Shown piece after piece: positions 17,703-25,395 of a DNA stretch of 64,000 nt; position 1 is the stretch's first letter; every line of letters begins with the position of its first letter. Where the stretch lies: assembly GCF_916858655.1 (NCBI RefSeq), contig NZ_CAKASL010000003.1, positions 496,001 to 560,000 of the forward strand, given 5' to 3'. Both the position numbers and the translations under genes were made by a program. The stretch comes from Aeromicrobium sp. Leaf350. GTDB taxonomy: Bacteria; Actinomycetota; Actinomycetes; Propionibacteriales; Nocardioidaceae. A model generated the notes under the pieces. That model had not been told where the DNA came from. It did not search any database and saw nothing but the letters and a program-made list of their open reading frames with translations.

Positions 17703-18769
17703 GCGAGGACCAGGGGCCGAGCATCGGCCGCTTCGACGGGTTCCAGCGACGACACCGCGTCCTCGGCCTGCCGCTCGCCGTGATCTACAAGTACTTCGAC
17801 GACCAGGGCCCGTACCTCGCGGCGATCATCGCGTACTACGCCTTCTTCGCGATCTTCCCGATCCTGCTGATCGGCACCTCGGTGCTCGGCTTCTTCCTGC
17901 AGGGTGATCCGGAGCTGCGCGACCGTCTCCTCGACACCGCCCTGAGCCAGTTCCCGATCGTCGGCGACCAGCTCGGTCGCCCCGAGGGACTGAGCGGCAG
18001 CACCACGGCGATCGTGATCGGTGTCGTGACGGCGCTCTACGGGGCGATCAACCTCGGCCAGGCCGTGCAGAACGCGGCCAACCAGGTCTGGGCGGTCCCG
18101 CGCAACAGTCGTGCCAACCCGTTCCTGCAGCGGTTCCGCAGCCTGATCTTCCTCGCGATCGGGGGCCTGGGGATCCTCAGCATCGCGATCGCGAGCTCGG
18201 TGCTGGCCAACCTCGACAACATCGGCACGTCGTGGGGCGACGACCTGAACCGCATCTTCGGCTGGGTGGGCTTCGCGCTGACCGTCGTGGTGTTCATGAT
18301 GATCTTCCACCTGATCAGCGGGAGCAGGGCCACGTGGCGACGCGTCCTGCCCGGCGCGGTCGTGACGGCACTGCTGTGGCAGCTCCTGCAGATCCTCGGA
18401 CAGGCCTACGTCTCGGGCGTGATCAACCGGGCCAGCCAGATGAACGGCACGTTCGCCCTGGTGCTCGGTCTGATGGGCTTCATCTTCCTGGCCGCCCTGA
18501 TGGTCGTGATCGGTCTGGAGAGCATGGTCGTGGTGGCCCGACACCTGTACCCGCGGGCGCTGCTGACGCCGTTCACCGACAACGTGGTGCTGACCGACGC
18601 CGACCAGCGCGCCTACATCAGCTACGCCAAGATGCAGCGGCACAAGGGGTTCCAGACGATCGAGGCCCGCTTCGAGGAGCCGTCGCCGGCGGAGGACGAC
18701 TCCGCGGATCCGGTCACTGGGCCGGTCGCTGAGCCCGTCTCGGAGAGCCCCGAGGCCGCGCGCGACTGA
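17699..18769 (+). CDS. YihY/BrkB-family inner-membrane protein
   Basis: A 356-residue polytopic membrane protein of the YihY family (formerly called RNase BN-like). Six hydrophobic segments lie between residues about 35 and 285, with the typical AIIAYYAFFAIFPILL first helix. The last 70 residues are hydrophilic and acidic, rich in Glu and Pro. Members are proposed transporters of envelope or lipid components; function here is unproven. Its ATG overlaps the PemK-like gene by four bases. Confidence 0.9.
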   Translation: MSEDQGPSIGRFDGFQRRHRVLGLPLAVIYKYFDDQGPYLAAIIAYYAFFAIFPILLIGTSVLGFFLQGDPELRDRLLDTALSQFPIVGDQLGRPEGLSGSTTAIVIGVVTALYGAINLGQAVQNAANQVWAVPRNSRANPFLQRFRSLIFLAIGGLGILSIAIASSVLANLDNIGTSWGDDLNRIFGWVGFALTVVVFMMIFHLISGSRATWRRVLPGAVVTALLWQLLQILGQAYVSGVINRASQMNGTFALVLGLMGFIFLAALMVVIGLESMVVVARHLYPRALLTPFTDNVVLTDADQRAYISYAKMQRHKGFQTIEARFEEPSPAEDDSADPVTGPVAEPVSESPEAARD

Positions 18770-18841
18770 CGTGGTCGGGGCGACCCACTAGGCTGGTCCG
18801 ACGCGCACTCGCGCGTGACAGCTCTCGACGAAAGGCACGGC

Positions 18842-19234
18842 ATGCCCACGGGCAAGGTGAGGTGGTTCGACGCCGCCAAGGGTTTCGGCTTCCTGTCCTC
18901 CGACGAGGGTGCGGACGTGTTCGTGCACGCCGACGCGCTGCCCGAGGGCGTCGAAACGCTCAAGCAGGGTCAGCGGGTCGAGTTCGGCATCGTGCAGGGT
19001 CGTCGCGGCGACCAGGCGCTGCAGCTCCGCATCATCGAGGCGGCGGCTCCGGCCGGGCGCAAGGCGGCCCCCGCCAAGCGCAAGACGCCCGAGGAGATGG
19101 TCGTGATCGTCGAGGACCTCATCCGGATGCTCGACGACCTCGGTGAGGGCTACCGCCACGGACGCCACCCCGACGCGAAGAAGACCAAGCCCGTCGCCCA
19201 GGTGCTGCGCGCGCTCGCTTCCGAGCTGGACTGA
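18842..19234 (+). CDS. Cold-shock-domain protein with C-terminal extension
   Basis: A 130-residue nucleic-acid-binding protein. Residues 1-65 form a cold-shock domain with the RNP motifs (KGFGFLSSDE and DVFVHADAL). Residues about 66-130 are an added basic linker and helical tail (TPEEMVVIVEDLIRMLDDLG) found in the longer actinobacterial cold-shock proteins. GAAAGG precedes the ATG at 18842. The next gene is in the same reading frame straight after the TGA, which is unusual. Confidence 0.92.
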   Translation: MPTGKVRWFDAAKGFGFLSSDEGADVFVHADALPEGVETLKQGQRVEFGIVQGRRGDQALQLRIIEAAAPAGRKAAPAKRKTPEEMVVIVEDLIRMLDDLGEGYRHGRHPDAKKTKPVAQVLRALASELD

Positions 19235-19267
19235 CTCCTGCAGCTGTACCGCCTCGCCTCGGGCGAC

Positions 19268-19690
19268 GTGGACGACCTGGTCGAGCTCCTCGCCCGGGTC
19301 GACCTCACGGTGAGCGGGCTGACCGCTCCCGGCGTGCGCCTGTGGCTCGAGCGCGACGCATCCTGCCGACCGGTCGGGAGCACCGGGTACGAGATGAGCG
19401 CGGACGGCCGACACGCTCTCGTCCGCAGCGTCGCGGTGGACCCGAGCGCGCGCGGCCGGGGTCGGGGGACGCAGCTGGCACGGTTCGCCCTGGACGCAGC
19501 GGCCGAGGAGGGTGCGCGGACGGCCTGGCTCTTCAGTCGCCGGTCCGGCCCGTTCTGGCAGTCGCTCGGCTTCTCGCCCGCCTCGGTCGACGACCTGGCC
19601 GCCGCCCTGCCGCGCGCGGAGCAGGTCCGGCTGTTCCGCGCGACGGGTCAGATCGCGCTGGAGCAGGCCTGGTCAGCGCCGCTCCGCTGA
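19268..19690 (+). CDS. GNAT-family N-acetyltransferase
   Basis: Transfers an acetyl group from acetyl-CoA to an unknown acceptor. The acetyl-CoA loop (VDPSARGRGRGTQLA) lies near residues 57-71 and a C-terminal WLFSRRSGPFWQSLGF segment follows. The first standard start, GTG at 19268, cuts off the first strand: upstream codons back to the cold-shock TGA read LQLYRLASGDV, exactly what a GNAT N-terminus needs. A CTG start at 19238 or 19244, or readthrough from the cold-shock gene, would restore it. The domain itself is clear; the start is not. Confidence 0.82.
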   Translation: MDDLVELLARVDLTVSGLTAPGVRLWLERDASCRPVGSTGYEMSADGRHALVRSVAVDPSARGRGRGTQLARFALDAAAEEGARTAWLFSRRSGPFWQSLGFSPASVDDLAAALPRAEQVRLFRATGQIALEQAWSAPLR

Positions 19691-19702
19691 GGAGTTGGCG
19701 CT

Positions 19703-21166
19703 TCAGATCGAGGGGTCGGTCTCGCCGCGGTCGACCTCGACCGCCTGGCGAGGCCCGTTGCGCAGCTTCACCACGACGAAGGCGAGCCACGCGAGCCCGA
19801 TGCCGGCGACGACGAGCAGCCCGACGTTGACGCTCGCCTCGATCGTGAACAGGCCGATGCCGATCAGGCCGCCGGTGACCCAGCTGAGCTGGATGAGCGT
19901 CTCGGAGCGCGCGAACATCGACGTGCGGACGCGTTCGGGGACGTCGCGCTGGATCAGGGCGTCGAGACTCAGCTTCCCGAGCGACTGGCAGAGACCCGCC
20001 GTCAGGCCGAGCACGACCGCGGTCACCCAGCTCAACGTCAGCGAGACGACGACGAGGACGGCGGTGTCGACGATCAGCACGAACACGACGATCGCCTCGG
20101 GGGCGCGCGACTTCAGCACGTTGCCCAGGAGCACGCCGACCGTGCTGCCCGCGCCGGCGGCGCCGATCACCAGGCCCAGCAGGATCGTGGCGTTGCCGTT
20201 CCACCCCAAGGACTCCGGCGGCTCACGCAGCACGAACGCCATGAAGATCGTGAGGAAGCCGGTGATGAGGCGCAGGCCCGCGTTGCAGCGCAGGGCATTG
20301 ACCACGCCCCGCGGTGCCAGCACGCCCTTCACCCCGTTCGCGGCCGTGAGGTCGATCTTGTCCTCGCCGTCGCTGGAGTCGACCCTCGCCGGCAGGAGGA
20401 CGGCCAGCACCGTGCCCACCACGAAGAGCACGAACGCGTAGCGGAGCGACCACTCGGCACCGAAGTACGCCGCGCCGACGGCCAGCGGCGCGGAGATCGC
20501 GCCGGCTGCCGTACCGGTGAGCGAGATGCGGGAGTTGGCCTTGACGAGGGTCAGCTGCTCGGGGAGCAGGCGTGGCACGGCAGAGGCCCGGGTGATGCCG
20601 TAGGCCTTGGACGACACGAGGCACAGGAGCGCGGCGATGAAGAACGTGGCCGACTGCTCGGCGACCGCGCCCGCCAGGACCCAGCAGCTGAAGGCGCGCA
20701 CGGCGAGCGTCGCGCCGATGGCCCAGCGCCGGCCGCGCTGGAACTTGTCGAGAAACGGGCCGATCAGGGGCGCGACGACGGCGAACGGCAGCATCGTGAG
20801 GACGAGGAAGAGCGCGACCTGCCCGGTGGCCTCGTCCGTGGGTGCCGTGAAGAACACCGTGCCGGCCAAGGAGATCGCGACGGCGGCGTCGCCCGCGGTG
20901 TTGAACGCGTGCAGCTCGAGCAGGCGCGACAGCCCGCTCTCGCCGGCCCCGCCCGAGTGGGTGAAGCGGCGTGCCCGGATGAAGGCCCACCGGCTGCCGC
21001 CGGCGACGGCCCGGCCGGTGCCCTTGACGGCCTTGACCGCGGCGTGCGGGCCCTGGGGCTCGCGCGCGGGAGCGTCAGGATCTGCCCACGGGTCGTGCTC
21101 CGGCTGGTCGACGGGCGGTGCGGGTTCGTCCCACCGGCCGTCGGCGTCGTCGTGCGGCACTCCCAT
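19703..21166 (-). CDS. Major facilitator superfamily transporter
   Basis: A 487-residue membrane transporter with 12 predicted helices after a hydrophilic N-terminal tail of about 80 residues rich in Pro and Asp. An MFS loop-2-like motif (GPFLDKFQRGRRW) is visible. The substrate is unknown; similar genes sit beside DUF3027 and cold-shock genes in many actinobacteria. The ATG at 21166 is six bases after CAGGAT on the minus strand. It converges with the acetyltransferase gene and is divergent from the DUF3027 gene. Confidence 0.87.
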   Translation of the reverse strand: MGVPHDDADGRWDEPAPPVDQPEHDPWADPDAPAREPQGPHAAVKAVKGTGRAVAGGSRWAFIRARRFTHSGGAGESGLSRLLELHAFNTAGDAAVAISLAGTVFFTAPTDEATGQVALFLVLTMLPFAVVAPLIGPFLDKFQRGRRWAIGATLAVRAFSCWVLAGAVAEQSATFFIAALLCLVSSKAYGITRASAVPRLLPEQLTLVKANSRISLTGTAAGAISAPLAVGAAYFGAEWSLRYAFVLFVVGTVLAVLLPARVDSSDGEDKIDLTAANGVKGVLAPRGVVNALRCNAGLRLITGFLTIFMAFVLREPPESLGWNGNATILLGLVIGAAGAGSTVGVLLGNVLKSRAPEAIVVFVLIVDTAVLVVVSLTLSWVTAVVLGLTAGLCQSLGKLSLDALIQRDVPERVRTSMFARSETLIQLSWVTGGLIGIGLFTIEASVNVGLLVVAGIGLAWLAFVVVKLRNGPRQAVEVDRGETDPSI

Positions 21167-21225
21167 GCGTCCATCCTGCCTCACCCGTGTCCCGTGCGTG
21201 TGGTGGCATGAGGGACAATCGGGGC

Positions 21226-22155
21226 ATGTCCGTCGAGCAGATGTTGCAGGCCGCCGAGCCCTTCGCCCGCGCCGTCGTGGTCGAGGCCGCCGGTGAGGAC
21301 GTCGTCGGCGCCCACCTGCGCACCGACGTCGACGCCGACGGCTGGGTCTCCCACGCGTTCGAGGCCCTCCAGCCCGGCTACCGCGGCTGGTCCTGGGTCG
21401 TGAGCCTGACGGCAGTCGCGGCCGATGCCGAGCCCACGGTCAACGACCTCGTCCTGCTGCCGGGCTCCGAGGCGATCGTGGCCCCGGCCTGGACCCCGTA
21501 CCGCGACCGCATCCGCCCGGGCGACCTCGGACCCGGGGACGTCCTGCCCCCGGACGCCGACGACCTCCGGCTCGTGCCGGCGTGGTCCGCCGGCGACGTC
21601 GACGTCGAGACCGACCGGCACGAGGCGCGCGAGCTGACCGGCGGCCGCACCTGGGTGCTGTCCCGCGAGGGGCGTGACATGGCGGCTCAGCGCTGGCACG
21701 ACGGCGACGGCGGCCCTCACACCGCGATCGCCCAGCAGGCCTCCGGCACGTGCCGCACGTGCGGCTTCCGCCTGGGCCTGGTCGGAGCCTTGGCCGACCG
21801 GTTCGGCGTGTGCGCGAACGGCATGGCGAACGACGACGGCCGCGTCGTCGACCTCGAGCACGGGTGCGGCGCCCACTCCGGCGTGAAGCTGAGCCGCGCG
21901 ACCGCGGTGCGCGAGCTGCCCGACCCCTACTTCGACACGATCACCAACGACGTCGTCGCCAAGCCGGAGCCGAAGCCGGAGCCGGAGCCCGAGGTGGTGG
22001 CCGAGGCAGAGCCGATCGTCGAGGAGCCGGGCGTCGAGCTCGAGGTCCCGGTGGAGGTCGCGGTCGAGTCCGCCGCCGAGCCCGAACCGGTGGCGGAGGC
22101 CGAGCCCGTCGCCGCGGAGCAGCCCGACGCGGACCAGCCCGACTCCTCGGTGTGA
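21226..22155 (+). CDS. DUF3027 protein with acidic Pro-Glu tail
   Basis: A 309-residue protein conserved only in actinobacteria. The DUF3027 core covers residues about 1-245 and has cysteine pairs (CRTCGFRLG and, further on, [20 protein letters not shown]) likely to bind zinc. The last 65 residues are a low-complexity Pro/Glu/Val tail of KPEPEPE type. Function is unknown. The ATG at 21226 is six bases after GACAAT. The neighbourhood of cold-shock, MFS, DUF2530 and purine permease genes is conserved in related genera. Confidence 0.86.
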   Translation: MSVEQMLQAAEPFARAVVVEAAGEDVVGAHLRTDVDADGWVSHAFEALQPGYRGWSWVVSLTAVAADAEPTVNDLVLLPGSEAIVAPAWTPYRDRIRPGDLGPGDVLPPDADDLRLVPAWSAGDVDVETDRHEARELTGGRTWVLSREGRDMAAQRWHDGDGGPHTAIAQQASGTCRTCGFRLGLVGALADRFGVCANGMANDDGRVVDLEHGCGAHSGVKLSRATAVRELPDPYFDTITNDVVAKPEPKPEPEPEVVAEAEPIVEEPGVELEVPVEVAVESAAEPEPVAEAEPVAAEQPDADQPDSSV

Positions 22156-22188
22156 CGCGAACGACCCTGCGGACTGCGGTCCGGGCTG

Positions 22189-22207
22189 TATAGTTGCTTT
22201 GTGCAAC
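22189..22207 (+). promoter_or_regulatory. Promoter -10 with MarR-like operator over the drug-exporter start
   Basis: TATAGT (22189-22194) is six bases before the GTG start. The palindrome GTTGC-TTTGT-GCAAC (22193-22207) overlaps the -10, the start point and the first codons. TTGC/GCAA spacing is typical of MarR-family operators at drug-exporter genes. No MarR gene is nearby. Confidence 0.55.
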
Positions 22208-23769
22208 AAACTGACTCTCCTGCCGCGCTGAGCCACCGCGAGATCCTCCAGGTCCTCGTCGGTCTGCTCGCCGGAATGTTCACCGCGCTCATCAGCTCCA
22301 CGATCGTCTCCAACGCGCTGCCGACGATCATCGCCGACCTCGACGGCTCCCAGACCCAGTACACCTGGGTCGTGACCTCGTCGCTGCTCGCGATGACGGT
22401 CTCCATGCCGATCTGGGGCAAGCTCTCGGACCTGTTCAACAAGAAGACGCTCGTGCAGGTCGCGCTCGTCGGCTTCGTGATCGGCTCGATCCTCGCCGGC
22501 GCCGCCCAGAGCGTGCCGTGGCTGATCGCGTGCCGCGTGCTGCAGGGCCTGGCGATGGGTGGGCTGATCGCGACCTCGCAGTCGATCATCGGCTCGATCA
22601 TCCCGCCGCGGCAGCGCGGCCGCTACAGCGGCTACATGGGCGCCACGATGGCCGTCGCCACCGTGAGCGGGCCGCTGCTCGGCGGCGTCATCGTCGACAC
22701 CCCCGGGCTCGGCTGGCGCTGGTGCTTCTACGTCTGCGTGCCGCTGGCCGTCATGGCCCTGGCGATCCTGCACCGCCAGCTCCACCTGCCGACCCAGCGC
22801 CGCAAGGTGCAGCTCGACATCTGGGGCGCCGTGCTGATCACGATCGCGGCCTCGCTGCCCCTGCTGTGGGTCACCTTCGCCGGCGACTCGTTCGCCTGGC
22901 TCTCGACCGAGACCGCCCTGTTCTGGGCTGCGACGATCATCGCCACCGTGCTGGTCGTCGTCGTGGAGACCCGCCACCCGGAGCCGCTCCTGCCGATCGC
23001 CGTCGTGCGAGAGCGCACCACGGCGCTGGCGATCGTGGGCAGCATCGCGGTGGGCATGTCGATGTTCGGCGGCTCCGTCTTCCTCGGCCAGTACTTCCAG
23101 GTCGCCGGCGGCCACTCCGCCTCGTGGGCCGGCGTGCTCAGCATCCCGCTCATGACGGGCTCCCTCGTGGGCACCGTGCTGAGTGGTCAGCTCATCACCC
23201 GCTACGGGCGCTGGAAGCGGTTCCTCGTGACCGGTTCGAGCCTGCTCGTCGTCGGCCTGGCCATGCTCTCGACGGTCGACCACACGACCCCCGAGTGGCA
23301 CGCGATGACCTCGATGGCCGTCATGGGCCTCGGCATGGGCATGCTGCTGCAGAACTACGTGCTCGCGGTGCAGAACACCGTCTCGGTCTCGACGGTCGGG
23401 GCCGCCAGCGCGACGGTCGCCTTCTTCCGGTCGCTCGGCGGCGCGGTGGGCGTCTCGGTACTGGGCGCGATCCTGGCGCACGACGTCAAGACCTCGGTCA
23501 CCGACCAGCTGGCCGCCACGGGCGCCTCGGGTCCCTCAGCAGGCAGCGGATCGCTGCTGGACCTCGACAGCCTCCCGGCGCCGGTCGTCGGCATCGTGCG
23601 CGCTGCGTACGGCGACGCCACGGGCCACATCTTCGCGATCGCCGCCGTCGTCGCGGTCGTCAGCCTGGTCGCAGCGCTGTTCATCAAGGAGATCCCGCTG
23701 CGCACCACGATCGACCGCGCCGAGGACCGCCAGCCCGACACCGACGAGATCCAGGTCCCCGTCGCCTGA
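22201..23769 (+). CDS. EmrB/QacA-type multidrug MFS exporter
   Basis: A 522-residue, 14-helix drug:proton antiporter of the DHA2 group. It has the motif-A-like GKLSDLFNKKT after helix 2, the motif LQGLAMGG, and the motif-C-like region VATVSGPLLGG. It would pump out hydrophobic toxic compounds. Translation starts at the GTG at 22201, immediately at the predicted transcript start, within an operator-like palindrome. It converges with the DUF2530 gene, separated by a hairpin. Confidence 0.9.
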   Translation: MQQTDSPAALSHREILQVLVGLLAGMFTALISSTIVSNALPTIIADLDGSQTQYTWVVTSSLLAMTVSMPIWGKLSDLFNKKTLVQVALVGFVIGSILAGAAQSVPWLIACRVLQGLAMGGLIATSQSIIGSIIPPRQRGRYSGYMGATMAVATVSGPLLGGVIVDTPGLGWRWCFYVCVPLAVMALAILHRQLHLPTQRRKVQLDIWGAVLITIAASLPLLWVTFAGDSFAWLSTETALFWAATIIATVLVVVVETRHPEPLLPIAVVRERTTALAIVGSIAVGMSMFGGSVFLGQYFQVAGGHSASWAGVLSIPLMTGSLVGTVLSGQLITRYGRWKRFLVTGSSLLVVGLAMLSTVDHTTPEWHAMTSMAVMGLGMGMLLQNYVLAVQNTVSVSTVGAASATVAFFRSLGGAVGVSVLGAILAHDVKTSVTDQLAATGASGPSAGSGSLLDLDSLPAPVVGIVRAAYGDATGHIFAIAAVVAVVSLVAALFIKEIPLRTTIDRAEDRQPDTDEIQVPVA

Positions 23770-23796
23770 GCCAGCCACCGCCGGCAGGTTGAGGGA

Positions 23797-23839
23797 CCCC
23801 TTTCGAGGCTCGCTCGTTCCTCGCTCGCACCTCAAGGGG
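23797..23839. terminator. Hairpin with internal TCGCTCG repeats between convergent genes
   Basis: CCCCTT-tc-GAGG (23797-23808) pairs with CCTC-AAGGGG (23830-23839). The loop holds two CTCGCTCG copies. The composition resembles the small intergenic repeats seen in related genomes. It sits between the stop codons of two convergent genes, so it could end both transcripts. Confidence 0.5.
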
Positions 23840-23871
23840 CGGAGAGCCGACCTCCGCGCTGCGCGCGTCGG

Positions 23872-24267
23872 TCAGGCGCGGCGGCGGCCGGGGCGACGCG
23901 CGAGGGCGTTGCGCCGGCGGCGGCAGTACTCGATACCGATGCAGCCGAGGCCGAAGCCGGCCACCGTCGTCCAGAACCACCAGTCGTCGCCCTGGTCGCG
24001 CAGGGTGCCGAGGAACGGCAGGAGCGCGACTGCGGCCACGGCCCAGAAGATCGTGCCGACGACCATCGTGCGGACGCCGTCGACGTCCATCGGCTCGACC
24101 TCGGCGACCTTGTGGGTCTTGCGACCGATCTCGAGCTCGGTGATGTCGGGGCGACCCAGCTCGTGGCGGCGGGCCGCGCGCTCGAGCCGCTCACGCTCGC
24201 GGTGGCCCAGCTTGCGCTCGATCGTCGCGGGCCCGTCCTCGGGGCGCACCACGTCGTCGTCACTCAC
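23872..24267 (-). CDS. DUF2530 small membrane protein
   Basis: A 131-residue protein conserved in actinobacteria. After a basic, charged N-terminal half comes the DUF2530 signature (VEPMDVDGVRTMVVGTIFW), then two transmembrane helices (residues about 72-90 and 100-118) and a very basic C-terminus (CRRRRNALARRPG). Function is unknown. The GTG at 24267 is seven bases after TAGGGT on the minus strand and fits the usual family length better than the upstream starts. Confidence 0.82.
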   Translation of the reverse strand: MSDDDVVRPEDGPATIERKLGHRERERLERAARRHELGRPDITELEIGRKTHKVAEVEPMDVDGVRTMVVGTIFWAVAAVALLPFLGTLRDQGDDWWFWTTVAGFGLGCIGIEYCRRRRNALARRPGRRRA

Positions 24268-24347
24268 GGCCCCCACCCTACTAGCGCGGCCTCGATCGTG
24301 GCGCTCCGCGCACGGGTCGCCGGTCCTGCCTGTCATGCTGGTGGGCG

Positions 24348-25343
24348 ATGAACCCCCGTCACCGTCGCCTGCTCATCCCGGGCCTCCTGATCGCGCTGCT
24401 CGTCGTGGTCGTCGTCGCCACCGTGACCGGCCGCGCTGACGCCGCGACCGGCGGCTCGGTCGCGTGCACGCTCACCGACGACCGCATCGACGAGCAGAGC
24501 GGCCTCGCCGTCAGCGCGACGCACCCCGACACGGCATACCTGGTCAACGACTCGGGCAGCGACGCCGAGGTCTACGCGGTGGACCTGGCGACCTGCGAGG
24601 TCGTGGGCGTGACCGAGATCGAGGACGTGCCGTGGCGCGACCCCGAGGCGCTGGCTCTCGACGGCGACGGCACCCTCTGGATCGCCGACACGGGCGACAA
24701 CGACGCCGTCCGCGACGACGCCCGCCTCTACTCCCTGCCCGAGCCGGGTCGCGAGGACGACAGCGTGCGGCCCGACGTCCACCCCGTCGCGTTCGAGACG
24801 GGGCGCGAGGACGTCGAGGCCCTGCTGGTCGACCCGACCAGCTCGGCGAAGTGGGTCGTGACGAAGGGGTGGACGGGCGGAGAGCTGCTCGCCATGCCCG
24901 ACGCGCTCCCGACCGACGAGGTCAGCACCGCGACCTCCACCGGAGTGACGATGCCGATCCTCGTGACCGACGCGTCCATGACGCCGGACGGCCACTACGC
25001 GGTCGTGCGCACCTACCTCGGGGCGACGCTCCACGACGTCCGCGACGACTTCGCGGAGGTCGGCACGATCCAGCTCCCCGCGCAGAGCCAGGGCGAGACG
25101 ATCGCCGTCGAGCCGTCGGGGACCACGGTGCTCGTCGGCAGCGAGGGCGTGGGCGAGCCGCTGCACCGACTGACGTTCGAGACACCCGAGCCGGTCGAGC
25201 CGGCCGAGGTCGCGGAGCCGTCACGTCCCGCCTCCGAGAGCAGTGCGGCCGAGGGCGTGCCGACCGTGGTGTGGGTCGCCAGTGTGACGATCCTGGGTCT
25301 TTTCGCCGGGGCCCTTCTCCTGCGCCGACGCCGTCGGCCATGA
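24348..25343 (+). CDS. Exported beta-propeller-like protein with C-terminal membrane anchor
   Basis: A 331-residue surface protein. Residues 1-33 form a signal peptide or N-terminal helix ending at ADAATGG. Residues about 35-275 are made of repeated short strands (EVYAVDLATC, TLWIADTGDN, KWVVTKGW), which suggests a beta-propeller similar to phytase or lactonase-like folds. A Pro/Glu linker, a transmembrane helix (VVWVASVTILGLFAGALLL) and a basic tail (RRRRRP) follow. Function is unknown; it should face outward, held by the tail. CATGCT lies eight bases before the ATG. Confidence 0.78.
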   Translation: MNPRHRRLLIPGLLIALLVVVVVATVTGRADAATGGSVACTLTDDRIDEQSGLAVSATHPDTAYLVNDSGSDAEVYAVDLATCEVVGVTEIEDVPWRDPEALALDGDGTLWIADTGDNDAVRDDARLYSLPEPGREDDSVRPDVHPVAFETGREDVEALLVDPTSSAKWVVTKGWTGGELLAMPDALPTDEVSTATSTGVTMPILVTDASMTPDGHYAVVRTYLGATLHDVRDDFAEVGTIQLPAQSQGETIAVEPSGTTVLVGSEGVGEPLHRLTFETPEPVEPAEVAEPSRPASESSAAEGVPTVVWVASVTILGLFAGALLLRRRRRP

Positions 25344-25382
25344 TGCTGTGCGGCGCGCCGACTCGGGCGCCGTCCCTCAGCA
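25344..25382 (+). other. Structured leader of the purine permease gene
   Basis: TGCTG/CAGCA (25344-25348, 25378-25382) encloses CGGCGC/GCGCCG (25351-25356, 25367-25372). The structure ends 13 bases before the ATG, close to the CAGGAG ribosome site. It does not resemble a known purine riboswitch. It could be a terminator for the upstream gene. Confidence 0.35.
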
Positions 25383-25395
25383 CGTCAGGAGCACC

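Noticed and set aside
15446-18643. A 1065-residue open frame on the minus strand opposite the acyl-CoA synthetase and neighbours
   Set aside because: It lies antisense to several well-supported genes, has no family motif, and is rich in His, Asp, Arg and Val as expected for the mirror of high-GC coding DNA.
19232-19240. Selenocysteine insertion at the TGA between the cold-shock and GNAT genes
   Set aside because: No SECIS-like hairpin with a conserved loop G follows directly, and neither family uses selenocysteine.
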